From Alphaproteobacteria bacterium (lineage in GTDB: Bacteria; Pseudomonadota; Alphaproteobacteria; RF32; CAG-239): a stretch of 8,820 bases of DNA. The stretch covers positions 1 to 8,820 of the forward strand of contig JAKSUO010000047.1 in the NCBI GenBank assembly GCA_024408895.1, read 5' to 3'. The notes beneath the pieces are model-generated. The model was not told where the DNA came from, searched no databases, and saw only the letters and a list, made by a program, of their open reading frames with translations. The position numbers were made by a program, and so were the translations under genes. Shown here one piece after another: positions 1-6,141 of the stretch (positions within the stretch are counted from its first letter, which is position 1; every line of letters begins with the position of its first letter).

Positions 1-126
1 ATATTCTTTCAATCTTCGGTCTTTCGGCGCACGATATTCACCTTTTTCAGTGCATCCGGGATAATCGCATTGATGCACTTGATTGTCATTTTGCGGTGCA
101 TAATATTTTTTTGTTCTCTTAATCAT
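1..126 (-). CDS. DnaJ-like (J-domain) protein, N-terminal fragment
   Basis: The gene reads leftwards from an ATG at 126-124 and is cut by the window edge after 42 open codons. Residues 20-34 read CDYPGCTEKGEYRAP, followed by a basic KDRRLKEY stretch that runs off the edge. This Cys-x4-Cys, G-E-x-R-A-P pattern is, from memory of the family, the N-terminal signature of the small alphaproteobacterial DnaJ-family protein, in which a Y-W-F-C-L-x-H-V stretch and a C-terminal J-domain follow. Such proteins are expected to stimulate an Hsp70 (DnaK) partner in the cytoplasm; the J-domain itself is outside the window, so the role is inferred. The gene diverges from mutM across a 109-base spacer. The ribosome-binding site is weak, only a purine-rich stretch about 10 bases upstream. 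A good minus-strand promoter lies at 149-177. Confidence 0.78.
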   Translation of the reverse strand, partial: MIKRTKKYYAPQNDNQVHQCDYPGCTEKGEYRAPKDRRLKEY

Positions 127-148
127 AACAATCTTTCACTTCAAATGT

Positions 149-177
149 ATGATAGTTTAATCCTGTTTATAAATCAA
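149..177 (-). promoter_or_regulatory. Promoter for the DnaJ-like gene
   Basis: Read on the minus strand, a -35 box TTGATT (177-172) is followed by a 17-base spacer and a -10 box TATCAT (154-149), five of six matches to the sigma-70 -10 consensus. The implied transcript start is about 15 bases before the ATG at 126. It lies back to back with the mutM promoter. Confidence 0.5.
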
Positions 178-187
178 GGCAAGTCAT

Positions 188-217
188 TTGCAAAGAATTT
201 TTCGCACTATATATTAT
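188..217 (+). promoter_or_regulatory. Promoter for mutM
   Basis: A -35-like TTGCAA (188-193) is followed 18 bases later by TATTAT (212-217), with an overlapping alternative -10 TATATT at 210-215 (16-base spacing). The transcript would start around 224, leaving a very short leader that contains the ribosome-binding site AAGGAGAG at 223-230. Because the leader would be so short, the exact boxes are uncertain. Confidence 0.4.
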
Positions 218-235
218 ACGGCAAGGAGAGAATAT

Positions 236-1075
236 ATGCCAGAATTACCGGAAGTGGAAACAATCAAACGCAGTGTCAGTAAAGTTTTATGCGGTGCGGA
301 AATTATACATACCGATATTTTTCAACCGAAGTTGCGTCTTATGATTCCGCAAGATTTTACTTTTCAAATACAAAACGCTAAAATTACTGATTTTTCGCGA
401 ATCGCTAAATATATGCTGATGCACCTTAATAACGGCAAAACAATTATTTGGCATTTCGGCATGAGCGGGCATATAAAGATTGAAACCGAATCGCCGATAA
501 CACCCCAAAAACACGATCATTTGATTATGCAAACTTCAAAAGGAACACTTGTTTATAACGACCCACGGCGATTTGGCCTTATCACCATTTGCGAATCCGA
601 TAAATTAAAAACGCACAAGCTTTTTTGCAATTTGGGGCCTGATCCGTGGGATGAGAAGCTGACCGCCGATTATTTATTGCAAAAATTTGCCGGTAAAAAA
701 TCAGCAGTTAAAATTGCCTTGCTTGATCAAGAAATTATCTGCGGAATCGGCAACATCTACGCTTCGGAAATTTTATATTGTGCGAGAATCCGCCCCGAAC
801 GTCCGGCCGAATCCATTACAAAATCAGAAGCGAATCTGCTGATTAAACACACACGAATCATCTTAGAAAGTGCCATAAATGCCGGTGGTTCAACCATTCA
901 CGATTATAAAAAACCGGATGGCGACATTGGATATTTTCAACAAAAACATTGCGTTTATAATAAAACGGGGCAAAAATGTCCTCAGTGTCGTTGCCAAATC
1001 GCCCAAACGGGAGGCATAAAAAAAATCGTTTTGGGCGGGCGCTCTACGTTTTATTGCGCCACACTGCAAAAATAG
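236..1075 (+). CDS. mutM: Formamidopyrimidine-DNA glycosylase (Fpg/MutM)
   Basis: This bifunctional base-excision repair enzyme removes 8-oxoguanine and formamidopyrimidines and nicks the abasic site. The ATG at 236 is chosen because catalysis needs proline at position 2; the protein opens MPELPEVE (279 residues), and AAGGAGAG lies 5 bases upstream. A longer open frame from 188 would bury this proline. Visible motifs are Glu3, the conserved Lys58 (FSRIAKYM), HFGMSGH (73-79), DPRRFG (109-114), LGPDPW (133-138), the helix-two-turn-helix segment GIGNIYASE (170-178) and a C-terminal zinc finger with Arg269. The finger is odd: C248, C251 and C274 are present, but the expected fourth cysteine at 277 is leucine (FYCATLQK), and an extra Cys253 is nearby. 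The stop codon overlaps the ribosome-binding site of the next gene, so the two are probably co-transcribed. Identity is secure. Confidence 0.97.
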   Translation: MPELPEVETIKRSVSKVLCGAEIIHTDIFQPKLRLMIPQDFTFQIQNAKITDFSRIAKYMLMHLNNGKTIIWHFGMSGHIKIETESPITPQKHDHLIMQTSKGTLVYNDPRRFGLITICESDKLKTHKLFCNLGPDPWDEKLTADYLLQKFAGKKSAVKIALLDQEIICGIGNIYASEILYCARIRPERPAESITKSEANLLIKHTRIILESAINAGGSTIHDYKKPDGDIGYFQQKHCVYNKTGQKCPQCRCQIAQTGGIKKIVLGGRSTFYCATLQK

Positions 1076-1085
1076 GAGATGCTTT

Positions 1086-1469
1086 ATGCGTAAAATTATT
1101 GCCTTGATATGCTTTTCTTTGCTGTTGACCATTAGACCGGTGCAAGCAACACAGTTTGTTGACGGTATGGATGATGTGCCTCTGCCGGAGGGAATGACGC
1201 AAATCACGCAAGACGACTTTTCATTCGGTAATGAAGAAACACGTTTACTGGAGGCCTATTTAACCGAAATACGCGGTGCAAAAAAAACAAAAATGCGTTT
1301 TTCAAAAATCGGTGAGTTTTATCAGGAATCGTTACCGCAACTTGGCTGGATATATCAAGGGAATCGGGGAAACGATTTATTGTTTTATCGTGACGGCGAA
1401 ACTTTGGAGCTGGTAAGAGAATCCGTTTCACCGCTTATTGTGCGTATAACTGTTAAAACAAAACCATAA
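1086..1469 (+). CDS. Small exported protein, unknown function
   Basis: This 127-residue protein has an N-terminal signal peptide: MRK, a hydrophobic core through about residue 16, then a likely signal peptidase I site after VQA (residues 19-21), giving a mature protein of about 106 residues. The mature start contains FVDGMDDVPLPEGM, which resembles a D-V-P-L-x-P-G motif I recall from short conserved hypothetical proteins of alphaproteobacteria; no function is known to me. The rest is mixed and charged with no membrane segment and no C-terminal barrel signature, so a periplasmic location is inferred. AGGAG at 1074-1078 overlaps the mutM stop and sits 7 bases before the ATG. The 10-base gap implies an operon with mutM. 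No hairpin terminator follows, so transcription may run on into rpsT. Confidence 0.85.
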   Translation: MRKIIALICFSLLLTIRPVQATQFVDGMDDVPLPEGMTQITQDDFSFGNEETRLLEAYLTEIRGAKKTKMRFSKIGEFYQESLPQLGWIYQGNRGNDLLFYRDGETLELVRESVSPLIVRITVKTKP

Positions 1470-1494
1470 AAATATAAAATAAGTAAAAAATTAG

Positions 1495-1524
1495 TTGACT
1501 TTATACTTTTGACGTGTTTATAAC
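1495..1524 (+). promoter_or_regulatory. Promoter for rpsT
   Basis: TTGACT (1495-1500) and TATAAC (1519-1524) are separated by 18 bases; TTATAA at 1518-1523 gives 17. Both boxes are five of six matches to sigma-70 consensus. A second TTGACG at 1509-1514 could act as an overlapping -35, but its -10 (around 1533) is poor. The leader to the rpsT ATG would be about 40 bases, with AGGAAG at 1560-1565. Confidence 0.6.
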
Positions 1525-1572
1525 ATTCACCAGAATATTTTTTGTATTAACAGTTTAATAGGAAGAAAGAAT

Positions 1573-1833
1573 ATGGCCAATCATAAATCGGCAAAAACTA
1601 GAATAGTAAGAAATAATAAACGTGCTGTTATTAACGGTGCGCGCAAGAGCCGTGTAAGAACATTTGTTAAAGCCGTTGACGCATTAATTGCGGCAAAAGA
1701 TAAAGAAGGCGCAGCAAATGCTTTCAAAACAGCTGAATGCGAAATGATGAAAGCTGCCCAAAAGAATATTAACAAAAAGAATACGGCTTCACGTACTGTT
1801 TCTCGTTTAGCACAAAAAATTAAAGCTCTATAA
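1573..1833 (+). CDS. rpsT: 30S ribosomal protein S20
   Basis: This 86-residue, strongly basic protein binds 16S rRNA early in assembly of the small subunit. The N-terminus MANHKSAKTRIVRNNKR and the later ARKSRVRTFVKAVDALI are hallmark S20 sequence, and the length is typical of the family. The rest is a predicted helical bundle rich in lysine and alanine, ending VSRLAQKIKAL. The start is supported by AGGAAG (1560-1565), 7 bases upstream. The gene has its own promoter (1495-1524) and a strong terminator (1872-1913), so it is probably expressed alone, possibly with some read-through from the mutM operon. Placement directly before dnaA is common in alphaproteobacteria. Confidence 0.98.
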   Translation: MANHKSAKTRIVRNNKRAVINGARKSRVRTFVKAVDALIAAKDKEGAANAFKTAECEMMKAAQKNINKKNTASRTVSRLAQKIKAL

Positions 1834-1839
1834 TCTAAA

Positions 1840-1861
1840 TTATAGACTTATTATAGACTTA
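1840..1861. repeat. Tandem 11-base direct repeat
   Basis: TTATAGACTTA occurs twice head to tail, at 1840-1850 and 1851-1861, with no mismatch, directly between the rpsT stop and its terminator. It could be slippage in the 3' untranslated region or two half-sites one helical turn apart. No function is shown by the sequence. Confidence 0.8.
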
Positions 1862-1871
1862 AAAATTATAT

Positions 1872-1913
1872 AAATGCAGATCAAATCTACAAGGTTTTGG
1901 TTTGCATTTTTTT
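1872..1913 (+). terminator. Rho-independent terminator of rpsT
   Basis: The arm at 1872-1885 (AAATGCAGATCAAA) pairs along its whole 14 bases with 1896-1909 (TTTGGTTTGCATTT), with two G-T wobbles, around a 10-base loop. A T run continues to 1913. It starts 38 bases after the rpsT stop. Confidence 0.85.
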
Positions 1914-2032
1914 GTTGTGAAATTCATATTCTACCGCGAATCTACGAAAATTTGTTGTCAAGAAATTTAATTTAAATGTTCTAAAATTGTTCTATTGATT
2001 TTTTGTTTTTTAATGTTAACAATTTATTTACA

Positions 2033-2064
2033 TTTTCACAGGCGTGAAAAAACAAGCCTTTTTT
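2033..2064 (+). promoter_or_regulatory. Overlapping alternative hairpins, attenuator-like
   Basis: TTTTCAC (2033-2039) is a perfect inverted repeat of GTGAAAA (2044-2050) around AGGC. The overlapping AGGCGTG (2040-2046) can pair with CAAGCCT (2053-2059), with one mismatch and an A6 loop, and is followed by a run of six T (2059-2064), like a weak intrinsic terminator. Both structures need the GTG at 2044-2046, so they exclude each other. If a transcript from upstream passes through, this could be an attenuator in the dnaA leader; it could equally be a protein-binding palindrome or chance. Confidence 0.4.
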
Positions 2065-2068
2065 GGGT

Positions 2069-2096
2069 TTGGAATTTAGGTGAAACAAACTATTAT
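2069..2096 (+). promoter_or_regulatory. Weak candidate promoter for dnaA
   Basis: TTGGAA (2069-2074) and TATTAT (2091-2096) are spaced by 16 bases, with four and five consensus matches. The leader to the ATG at 2205 would be about 100 bases. In such AT-rich DNA similar pairs arise easily; a further -35-like TTGTCA at 1955-1960 lacks a good -10. Confidence 0.25.
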
Positions 2097-2204
2097 GTTT
2101 TTACTCTGCCGAAATTAAATAAAAAGAATTAAATGGTTGAGTTGAAAAGCGTAAATATCAGTTTGTTTTAAGTGGGGCAATTTAATAGAATATGGACGAG
2201 GAAC

Positions 2205-3638
2205 ATGGCTGAAGAAGCAATATATACAGATGAAGAATTATCCATTAATGAACAATGGGATGAAATTTGCAATCAGTTAAAAATGGAATTCGGTGCCACT
2301 GCATTTGATAGTTGGCTGAAACCATTAAGCGTCAGTTCGTTTGATAATGGCGTTATGAATATTTGCGCACCGACAACGTTTATGAAAAATTGGGTGATTG
2401 CTCATTATTCCGAACGAATCCACCGTATTTGGGAAAGAAAGAATCCGGATATTAAACAAGTAAAATTTGTGGTACAAAATATATCTGCCGGAACTTCTTT
2501 AAACAACGCACACATTGACAGTTCTTTGATTAAACGCGTACCGTCATCACCGACTCCGCAAAGTTTGTATAATATCAGCAACATTGCCAACAACAGAAGT
2601 GACAGCGAATCCTATTTCGGTTCTAAGCTGAACAATACATTTACTTTTGATAATTTCGTGGTCGGCAAAACCAATGAATTTGCTTATGCCGCCGCGCGCA
2701 AGGTTGCCGAATCCAGAAACATTCCGTTTAATCCGCTGTTTTTATATTCCGGTGTCGGTTTAGGTAAAACGCACTTAATGCACGCTATTGCGCAATATAT
2801 TAAGCAAAATGATCCATCCCGCACTGTCGTTTATATTTCCGCAGAACAATTTTTGCTCAAGTTTGTGAACGCTTTGCGTTATAAAGACACAGACGCTTTC
2901 AAAGAACAGTTCCGCTCTGTTGATGTTTTAATGATTGATGATGTTCAATTTTTAGCTAATAAAACAAAAACACAAGATGAGTTTTTCTATACTTTCACAT
3001 CATTAATTGAAAGCGGCAAACAAATTATCTTGTCGGCTGATAAATCTCCTAATGATTTAGATGGTATAGAATCGCGCTTAAAATCGCGTTTAAACAGCGG
3101 TTTGGTCGCTGATATTATGCCGACTGATTTTGATTTACGTTTGGGGATTTTACATAAAAAAGCCGAACAACTGGGTATTGAGTTGCCGGAAAACGTTGCT
3201 ACTTTTCTGGCGCAAAAAATTACGGCCAGCACGCGTGAATTGGAAGGTTCTTTAAAACGAATCGCTGCACATTGCATGCTGCTTTCCGGTCATGAAATTA
3301 CTCTTGATATGACACAAGATGTTTTAAAAGATATGTTGCACTCCATTGACCGTAAAACAACCATTGATGAAATTCAGAAAAAAGTTGCCGAATACTTCAA
3401 TATTTCCGTTAAGGAAATGCAATCTTCGCGCCGCGCACGCAATGTAGCCCGTCCGCGCCAAATTGCCATGTATTTGGCAAAACAGCTGACATCACGTTCT
3501 TTACCGGAAATCGGGCGCAAATTTGACCGCGATCACACAACGGTAATGCACGCCGTCCGCAAGGTTGAAGAGCTTATTGTTGAAGATACATCCATGGCGG
3601 AAAGCGTTGATGCGTTACGCCATTTGTTAGAAAGCTAA
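2205..3638 (+). CDS. dnaA: Chromosomal replication initiator protein DnaA
   Basis: This AAA+ ATPase binds and opens the replication origin. From the ATG at 2205 it has 477 residues. Domain I (about 14-90) contains FDSWLKPL (34-41); a polar linker (about 92-145) is domain II; domain III has Walker A GVGLGKTH (183-190), Walker B VLMIDD (241-246), sensor I around ILSAD (275-279), the box VII arginine finger in ESRLKSRLNSG (Arg295) and the sensor II arginine in TRELEG (Arg344). Domain IV has the signature RDHTTVMHAVRK (442-453). The loop before it reads KFDRDHTT, one residue shorter than the usual F-G-G-R-D. The start is uncertain: an in-frame GTG at 2172 adds 11 residues but has no ribosome-binding site, while the ATG has GAGGA (2198-2202) unusually close, plus GGA at 2194-2196. 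I prefer the ATG. Function is secure. Confidence 0.97.
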   Translation: MAEEAIYTDEELSINEQWDEICNQLKMEFGATAFDSWLKPLSVSSFDNGVMNICAPTTFMKNWVIAHYSERIHRIWERKNPDIKQVKFVVQNISAGTSLNNAHIDSSLIKRVPSSPTPQSLYNISNIANNRSDSESYFGSKLNNTFTFDNFVVGKTNEFAYAAARKVAESRNIPFNPLFLYSGVGLGKTHLMHAIAQYIKQNDPSRTVVYISAEQFLLKFVNALRYKDTDAFKEQFRSVDVLMIDDVQFLANKTKTQDEFFYTFTSLIESGKQIILSADKSPNDLDGIESRLKSRLNSGLVADIMPTDFDLRLGILHKKAEQLGIELPENVATFLAQKITASTRELEGSLKRIAAHCMLLSGHEITLDMTQDVLKDMLHSIDRKTTIDEIQKKVAEYFNISVKEMQSSRRARNVARPRQIAMYLAKQLTSRSLPEIGRKFDRDHTTVMHAVRKVEELIVEDTSMAESVDALRHLLES

Positions 3639-3666
3639 AAAAGCTGTTGAAGACTCGTTTTTTTAG
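3635..3666 (+). terminator. AT-rich hairpin overlapping the dnaA stop codon
   Basis: CTAAAAAAGC (3635-3644), which includes the dnaA stop, pairs with GTTTTTTTAG (3657-3666) through 10 base pairs with one G-T wobble, around a 12-base loop. It has few G-C pairs and only a short T run after it, so it is a poor terminator; it may be a 3'-end stabiliser or a partial terminator between dnaA and dnaN. Confidence 0.35.
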
Positions 3667-3729
3667 TTTCTTATTGTATTCAATTTTTGGTATTTTGGTA
3701 ACAACAACAACTATATATGGTGGAAAAAA

Positions 3730-4848
3730 ATGAAGTTTGCTATTGAAAAATCCATTTTGTTAAAAACATTGGGACACGTTCAGAACATTGTAGAAAGAAG
3801 AAACACTGTTCCGGTATTATCAAATGTCAAAATTGAGGCCGGTAATAACGGTATCAGTTTTAAGGCCACCGATATGGATACGGAAATCACCGAAATTGTT
3901 GATGCTAAAATCTTAGAGAATGGCGCAATCACAGCTCCGGCGCATATGATGTATGATATTGTCAGAAAATTATCGGACGGCGCAGATGTTGAACTGATTT
4001 ATCCGGATGAAAAAGAACAACTCTCCATTGTTTCCGGACGTTCTAAATTCTCTTTGCCGACAATTGGCGTGGAAGATTTTCCGGTGATTTCTTCCGACAG
4101 CTTGCCGACAAGTTTCGCAATGAAATGTGAAGATTTGAAAGATGTAATTGATCGCACTCAATTTGCCGCTTCTACCGAAGAAACCAGATATTATTTGAAC
4201 GGTTTATACATCCACACAAAAGATGAAGGTGAAACAAAAGTTCTGCGCATTGTCGCTACCGATGGTCACAGATTAGCTTGTGTGGAAACACCGTTGCCTA
4301 ACGGTGCGGAAAAAATGCAAGGTGTTATTTTGCCGCGCAAAACAGTAGGTGAAATTCGTAAATTGTTGGACGATACCAATGTGCAAGATGTTCAAATTTC
4401 CCTGTCTGACAATAAAGTTCGCTTTTCATTGGAAGACATCACATTGGCTTCAAAATTAATTGACGGCACATATCCTGATTATGAACGTGTTATTCCGACC
4501 AACAATAATAAGATTCTGCAATTAAACGTTAAAGAATTGGCAACGGCTGTTGATCGTGTTTCGGTAGTTGCCGAAAGAACGCGCGCTATAAAAATGATTG
4601 CCAATAAAAATCATGTCATTTTAACAACTTCAAGTCCGGATTTGGGAAGCGCTATTGAGGAAATAGAAGCTGTATATGATAACGAATCGCTTGAAATAGG
4701 ATATAATTTCAGATATCTGTTGGATATTCTGGCAGAAATTAAAGGCGAAACAGCGGAATTCAGTTTTAGCGACAGTTCGTCACCTTCAATTATTCATGAT
4801 ACGTCAGACTCCGGTGCTATTTATGTTTTGATGCCGATGAGAGTCTAA
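3730..4848 (+). CDS. dnaN: DNA polymerase III beta subunit (sliding clamp)
   Basis: The beta clamp forms a dimeric ring around DNA and tethers polymerase III, mismatch-repair and other DNA-handling proteins. The protein has 372 residues, within the usual 365-380, and shows the three-fold clamp layout (about 1-120, 128-245, 247-372). Recognisable stretches include the opening MKFAIEKSILLKTLGHVQNIVERRN, given here as its two parts MKFAIEKSILL and VERRNTVPVLSNV, the domain-two segment FAASTEETRYYLNGLY, ATDGHRLA, the domain-three segment GTYPDYERVIP and the C-terminal YVLMPMRV typical of bacterial clamps. GGTGGA at 3719-3724 precedes the ATG by 5 bases. It lies 91 bases after dnaA on the same strand and only two bases before recF. 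I found no convincing separate promoter, so transcription from dnaA is likely. Confidence 0.98.
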   Translation: MKFAIEKSILLKTLGHVQNIVERRNTVPVLSNVKIEAGNNGISFKATDMDTEITEIVDAKILENGAITAPAHMMYDIVRKLSDGADVELIYPDEKEQLSIVSGRSKFSLPTIGVEDFPVISSDSLPTSFAMKCEDLKDVIDRTQFAASTEETRYYLNGLYIHTKDEGETKVLRIVATDGHRLACVETPLPNGAEKMQGVILPRKTVGEIRKLLDDTNVQDVQISLSDNKVRFSLEDITLASKLIDGTYPDYERVIPTNNNKILQLNVKELATAVDRVSVVAERTRAIKMIANKNHVILTTSSPDLGSAIEEIEAVYDNESLEIGYNFRYLLDILAEIKGETAEFSFSDSSSPSIIHDTSDSGAIYVLMPMRV

Positions 4849-4850
4849 AA

Positions 4851-6059
4851 TTGAACGACTTATCAGAAAAATTACAAACAATTACGCAGCAAAAGTCAGG
4901 CATTCAACGCCTGACTTTAACTGATTTCAGAAATTACAAAAACTTGCGCATTAATACCGATATTGCACCGATTATCATAACCGGCGAAAATGGTTCGGGG
5001 AAAACCAATATTTTGGAAGCTATATCATTTTTAACACCTGGACGAGGTTTGCGCAGTGCCAAATTGGCAGACATTAAACGAATCGGCAATTCGGACGAAG
5101 AAGAAAATATTTTGGCCGGCGAAGGTTGGAGCGTTGCCGCCGATATTTTAAAAAACGATGAAGAATTTACCATTGGTACGGCTTTACAAAAAATGGTGCG
5201 TGACAATTCGGAAACCGATTTTTTGCATGGATTTGACCGCAGAATCGTCAAAATAAATCAGCAAAAAATTGCTCAACAAGCAGAATTGGGAAAATATCTT
5301 TCCGCAATATGGATTACTCCACCAATGGACAGGATTTTTCAAGGCGGTCCTCAACCGCGTCGCAGTTTTTTGGATCGCTTGGTTTATGCTTTTGATATAG
5401 AACACGCAAAGCGCTGTGCCAGCTTTGAACACTTGTATCGTCAGTGGCTTCAGCTTTTGAAATCCGGCTGCCAAGACGCCAGATGGTTGCAATCAATAGA
5501 AGAAGATATGGCCACTTTCGGAGTAGCAATTGCGGCAGCTCGGCGCGAACAAATTGCCCGATTGAATACCTTTATTGCCCATGAACCCGATGATATTTTT
5601 CCTGATGTCCGATTGGAATTATCCGGCTTGATTGAACAAAAACTGGATACACAGTCAGCGCTCCAAACTGAAGATTTTTATGCAGATTATCTGCGTAAAC
5701 AACGAGCAAATATTTTAAGCAACGACGGAACGGACGGGGTTAATCGCACAGATTTCAAAGTTTATTTTCAAAAGAAAAATATGCCGGCGGATTTATGTTC
5801 AACCGGCGAGCAAAAAGCATTGCTTGTCAGCATTCTTTTAGCGCAAACAAAATGCCACATTTTGGAAAAAGGTTTTGCGCCTGTGTTACTCCTTGATGAA
5901 ATCACGACTCATCTTGATGAACAAAAACGAGACGCACTATTGCAAAAAATACAAAATTTACACTTGCAAGCGTGGATTACTTCAACAGAACCGCAAAATT
6001 TTGCATTACTCAAAAATTCGGCGCAGTTTTTGCAGCTCAGAAACGGCTGTATTTTATAG
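4851..6059 (+). CDS. recF: DNA replication and repair protein RecF
   Basis: RecF is an SMC/ABC-type ATPase that with RecO and RecR loads RecA on gapped DNA. The 402-residue product has Walker A GENGSGKTN (45-53), the ABC signature STGEQKALL (317-325) and Walker B PVLLLDE (344-350), followed by the D-loop-like THLD (353-356). The segment DGVNRTDF (295-302) stands where RecF usually has D-G-P-H-R-x-D. The start is a TTG at 4851, two bases after the dnaN stop, with a weak GAGAG at 4839-4843. No ATG, GTG or other TTG lies in frame between it and the conserved RLTLTDFRNY (20-29), so this is the only supportable start. Compared with RecF of Escherichia coli as I recall it, about 15 residues are added at the N-terminus. 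A strong hairpin lies in codons 14-23. Translation is probably coupled to dnaN and low. Confidence 0.95.
   Translation: MNDLSEKLQTITQQKSGIQRLTLTDFRNYKNLRINTDIAPIIITGENGSGKTNILEAISFLTPGRGLRSAKLADIKRIGNSDEEENILAGEGWSVAADILKNDEEFTIGTALQKMVRDNSETDFLHGFDRRIVKINQQKIAQQAELGKYLSAIWITPPMDRIFQGGPQPRRSFLDRLVYAFDIEHAKRCASFEHLYRQWLQLLKSGCQDARWLQSIEEDMATFGVAIAAARREQIARLNTFIAHEPDDIFPDVRLELSGLIEQKLDTQSALQTEDFYADYLRKQRANILSNDGTDGVNRTDFKVYFQKKNMPADLCSTGEQKALLVSILLAQTKCHILEKGFAPVLLLDEITTHLDEQKRDALLQKIQNLHLQAWITSTEPQNFALLKNSAQFLQLRNGCIL
4892..4918 (+). repeat. Perfect 10-bp inverted repeat inside the start of recF
   Basis: AAAGTCAGGC (4892-4901) and GCCTGACTTT (4909-4918) are exact reverse complements around a 7-base loop (4902-4908). 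The stem has a G-C-rich core and is followed by AA rather than a long T run. It begins 41 bases after the TTG start and would fold within codons 14-23 of the recF mRNA. Confidence 0.75.
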
Positions 6060-6082
6060 CAAGTTCTGCAATACATATTCTC

Positions 6083-6110
6083 TTGATTTTTTGCGAGTAT
6101 TTTGTATAAT
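6083..6110 (+). promoter_or_regulatory. Promoter for the 133-residue gene
   Basis: TTGATT (6083-6088) and a perfect -10 TATAAT (6105-6110) are 16 bases apart, in the 82-base gap after recF. Transcription would start near 6117, about 25 bases before the ATG at 6142. This is the best -10 element seen in the window. Confidence 0.6.
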
Positions 6111-6141
6111 TGTCGCATAACAAAATAATTTTTAAATTTTT

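Larger units (their letters stand above)
1914..2204. other. AT-rich intergenic region upstream of dnaA
   Basis: This stretch contains no open frame resembling a gene on either strand and no tRNA-like fold. It is very AT-rich, especially 1960-2035. A search by eye for TTATNCACA-type DnaA boxes on both strands gave only TTATTTACA (2024-2032, one mismatch) and ATTTTCACA (2032-2040, two mismatches), adjoining each other. That is not enough to call an origin, although AT-richness beside dnaA is compatible with one. The region holds two overlapping hairpins (2033-2064) and a weak candidate dnaA promoter (2069-2096), described separately. Confidence 0.6.

Noticed and set aside
188..235. Upstream extension of mutM by 16 residues
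   Set aside because: It would place the catalytic proline inside the chain, and the ATG at 236 has a strong ribosome-binding site.
70..282. Plus-strand open frame of 70 codons at the start of the window
   Set aside because: It overlaps the DnaJ-like gene on the other strand and the true start of mutM, and its translation resembles nothing.
2024..2040. Possible DnaA boxes TTATTTACA and ATTTTCACA
   Set aside because: Both have mismatches at conserved positions, and there is no cluster; similar 9-mers are expected in AT-rich DNA.
2172..2204. GTG start adding 11 residues to DnaA
   Set aside because: No ribosome-binding site precedes it, and the added residues are not part of domain I. It cannot be fully excluded, because the site before the ATG is unusually close.
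3667..3729. Separate promoter for dnaN
   Set aside because: TATATA at 3712-3717 has no -35 at a suitable distance, and it would leave almost no leader.
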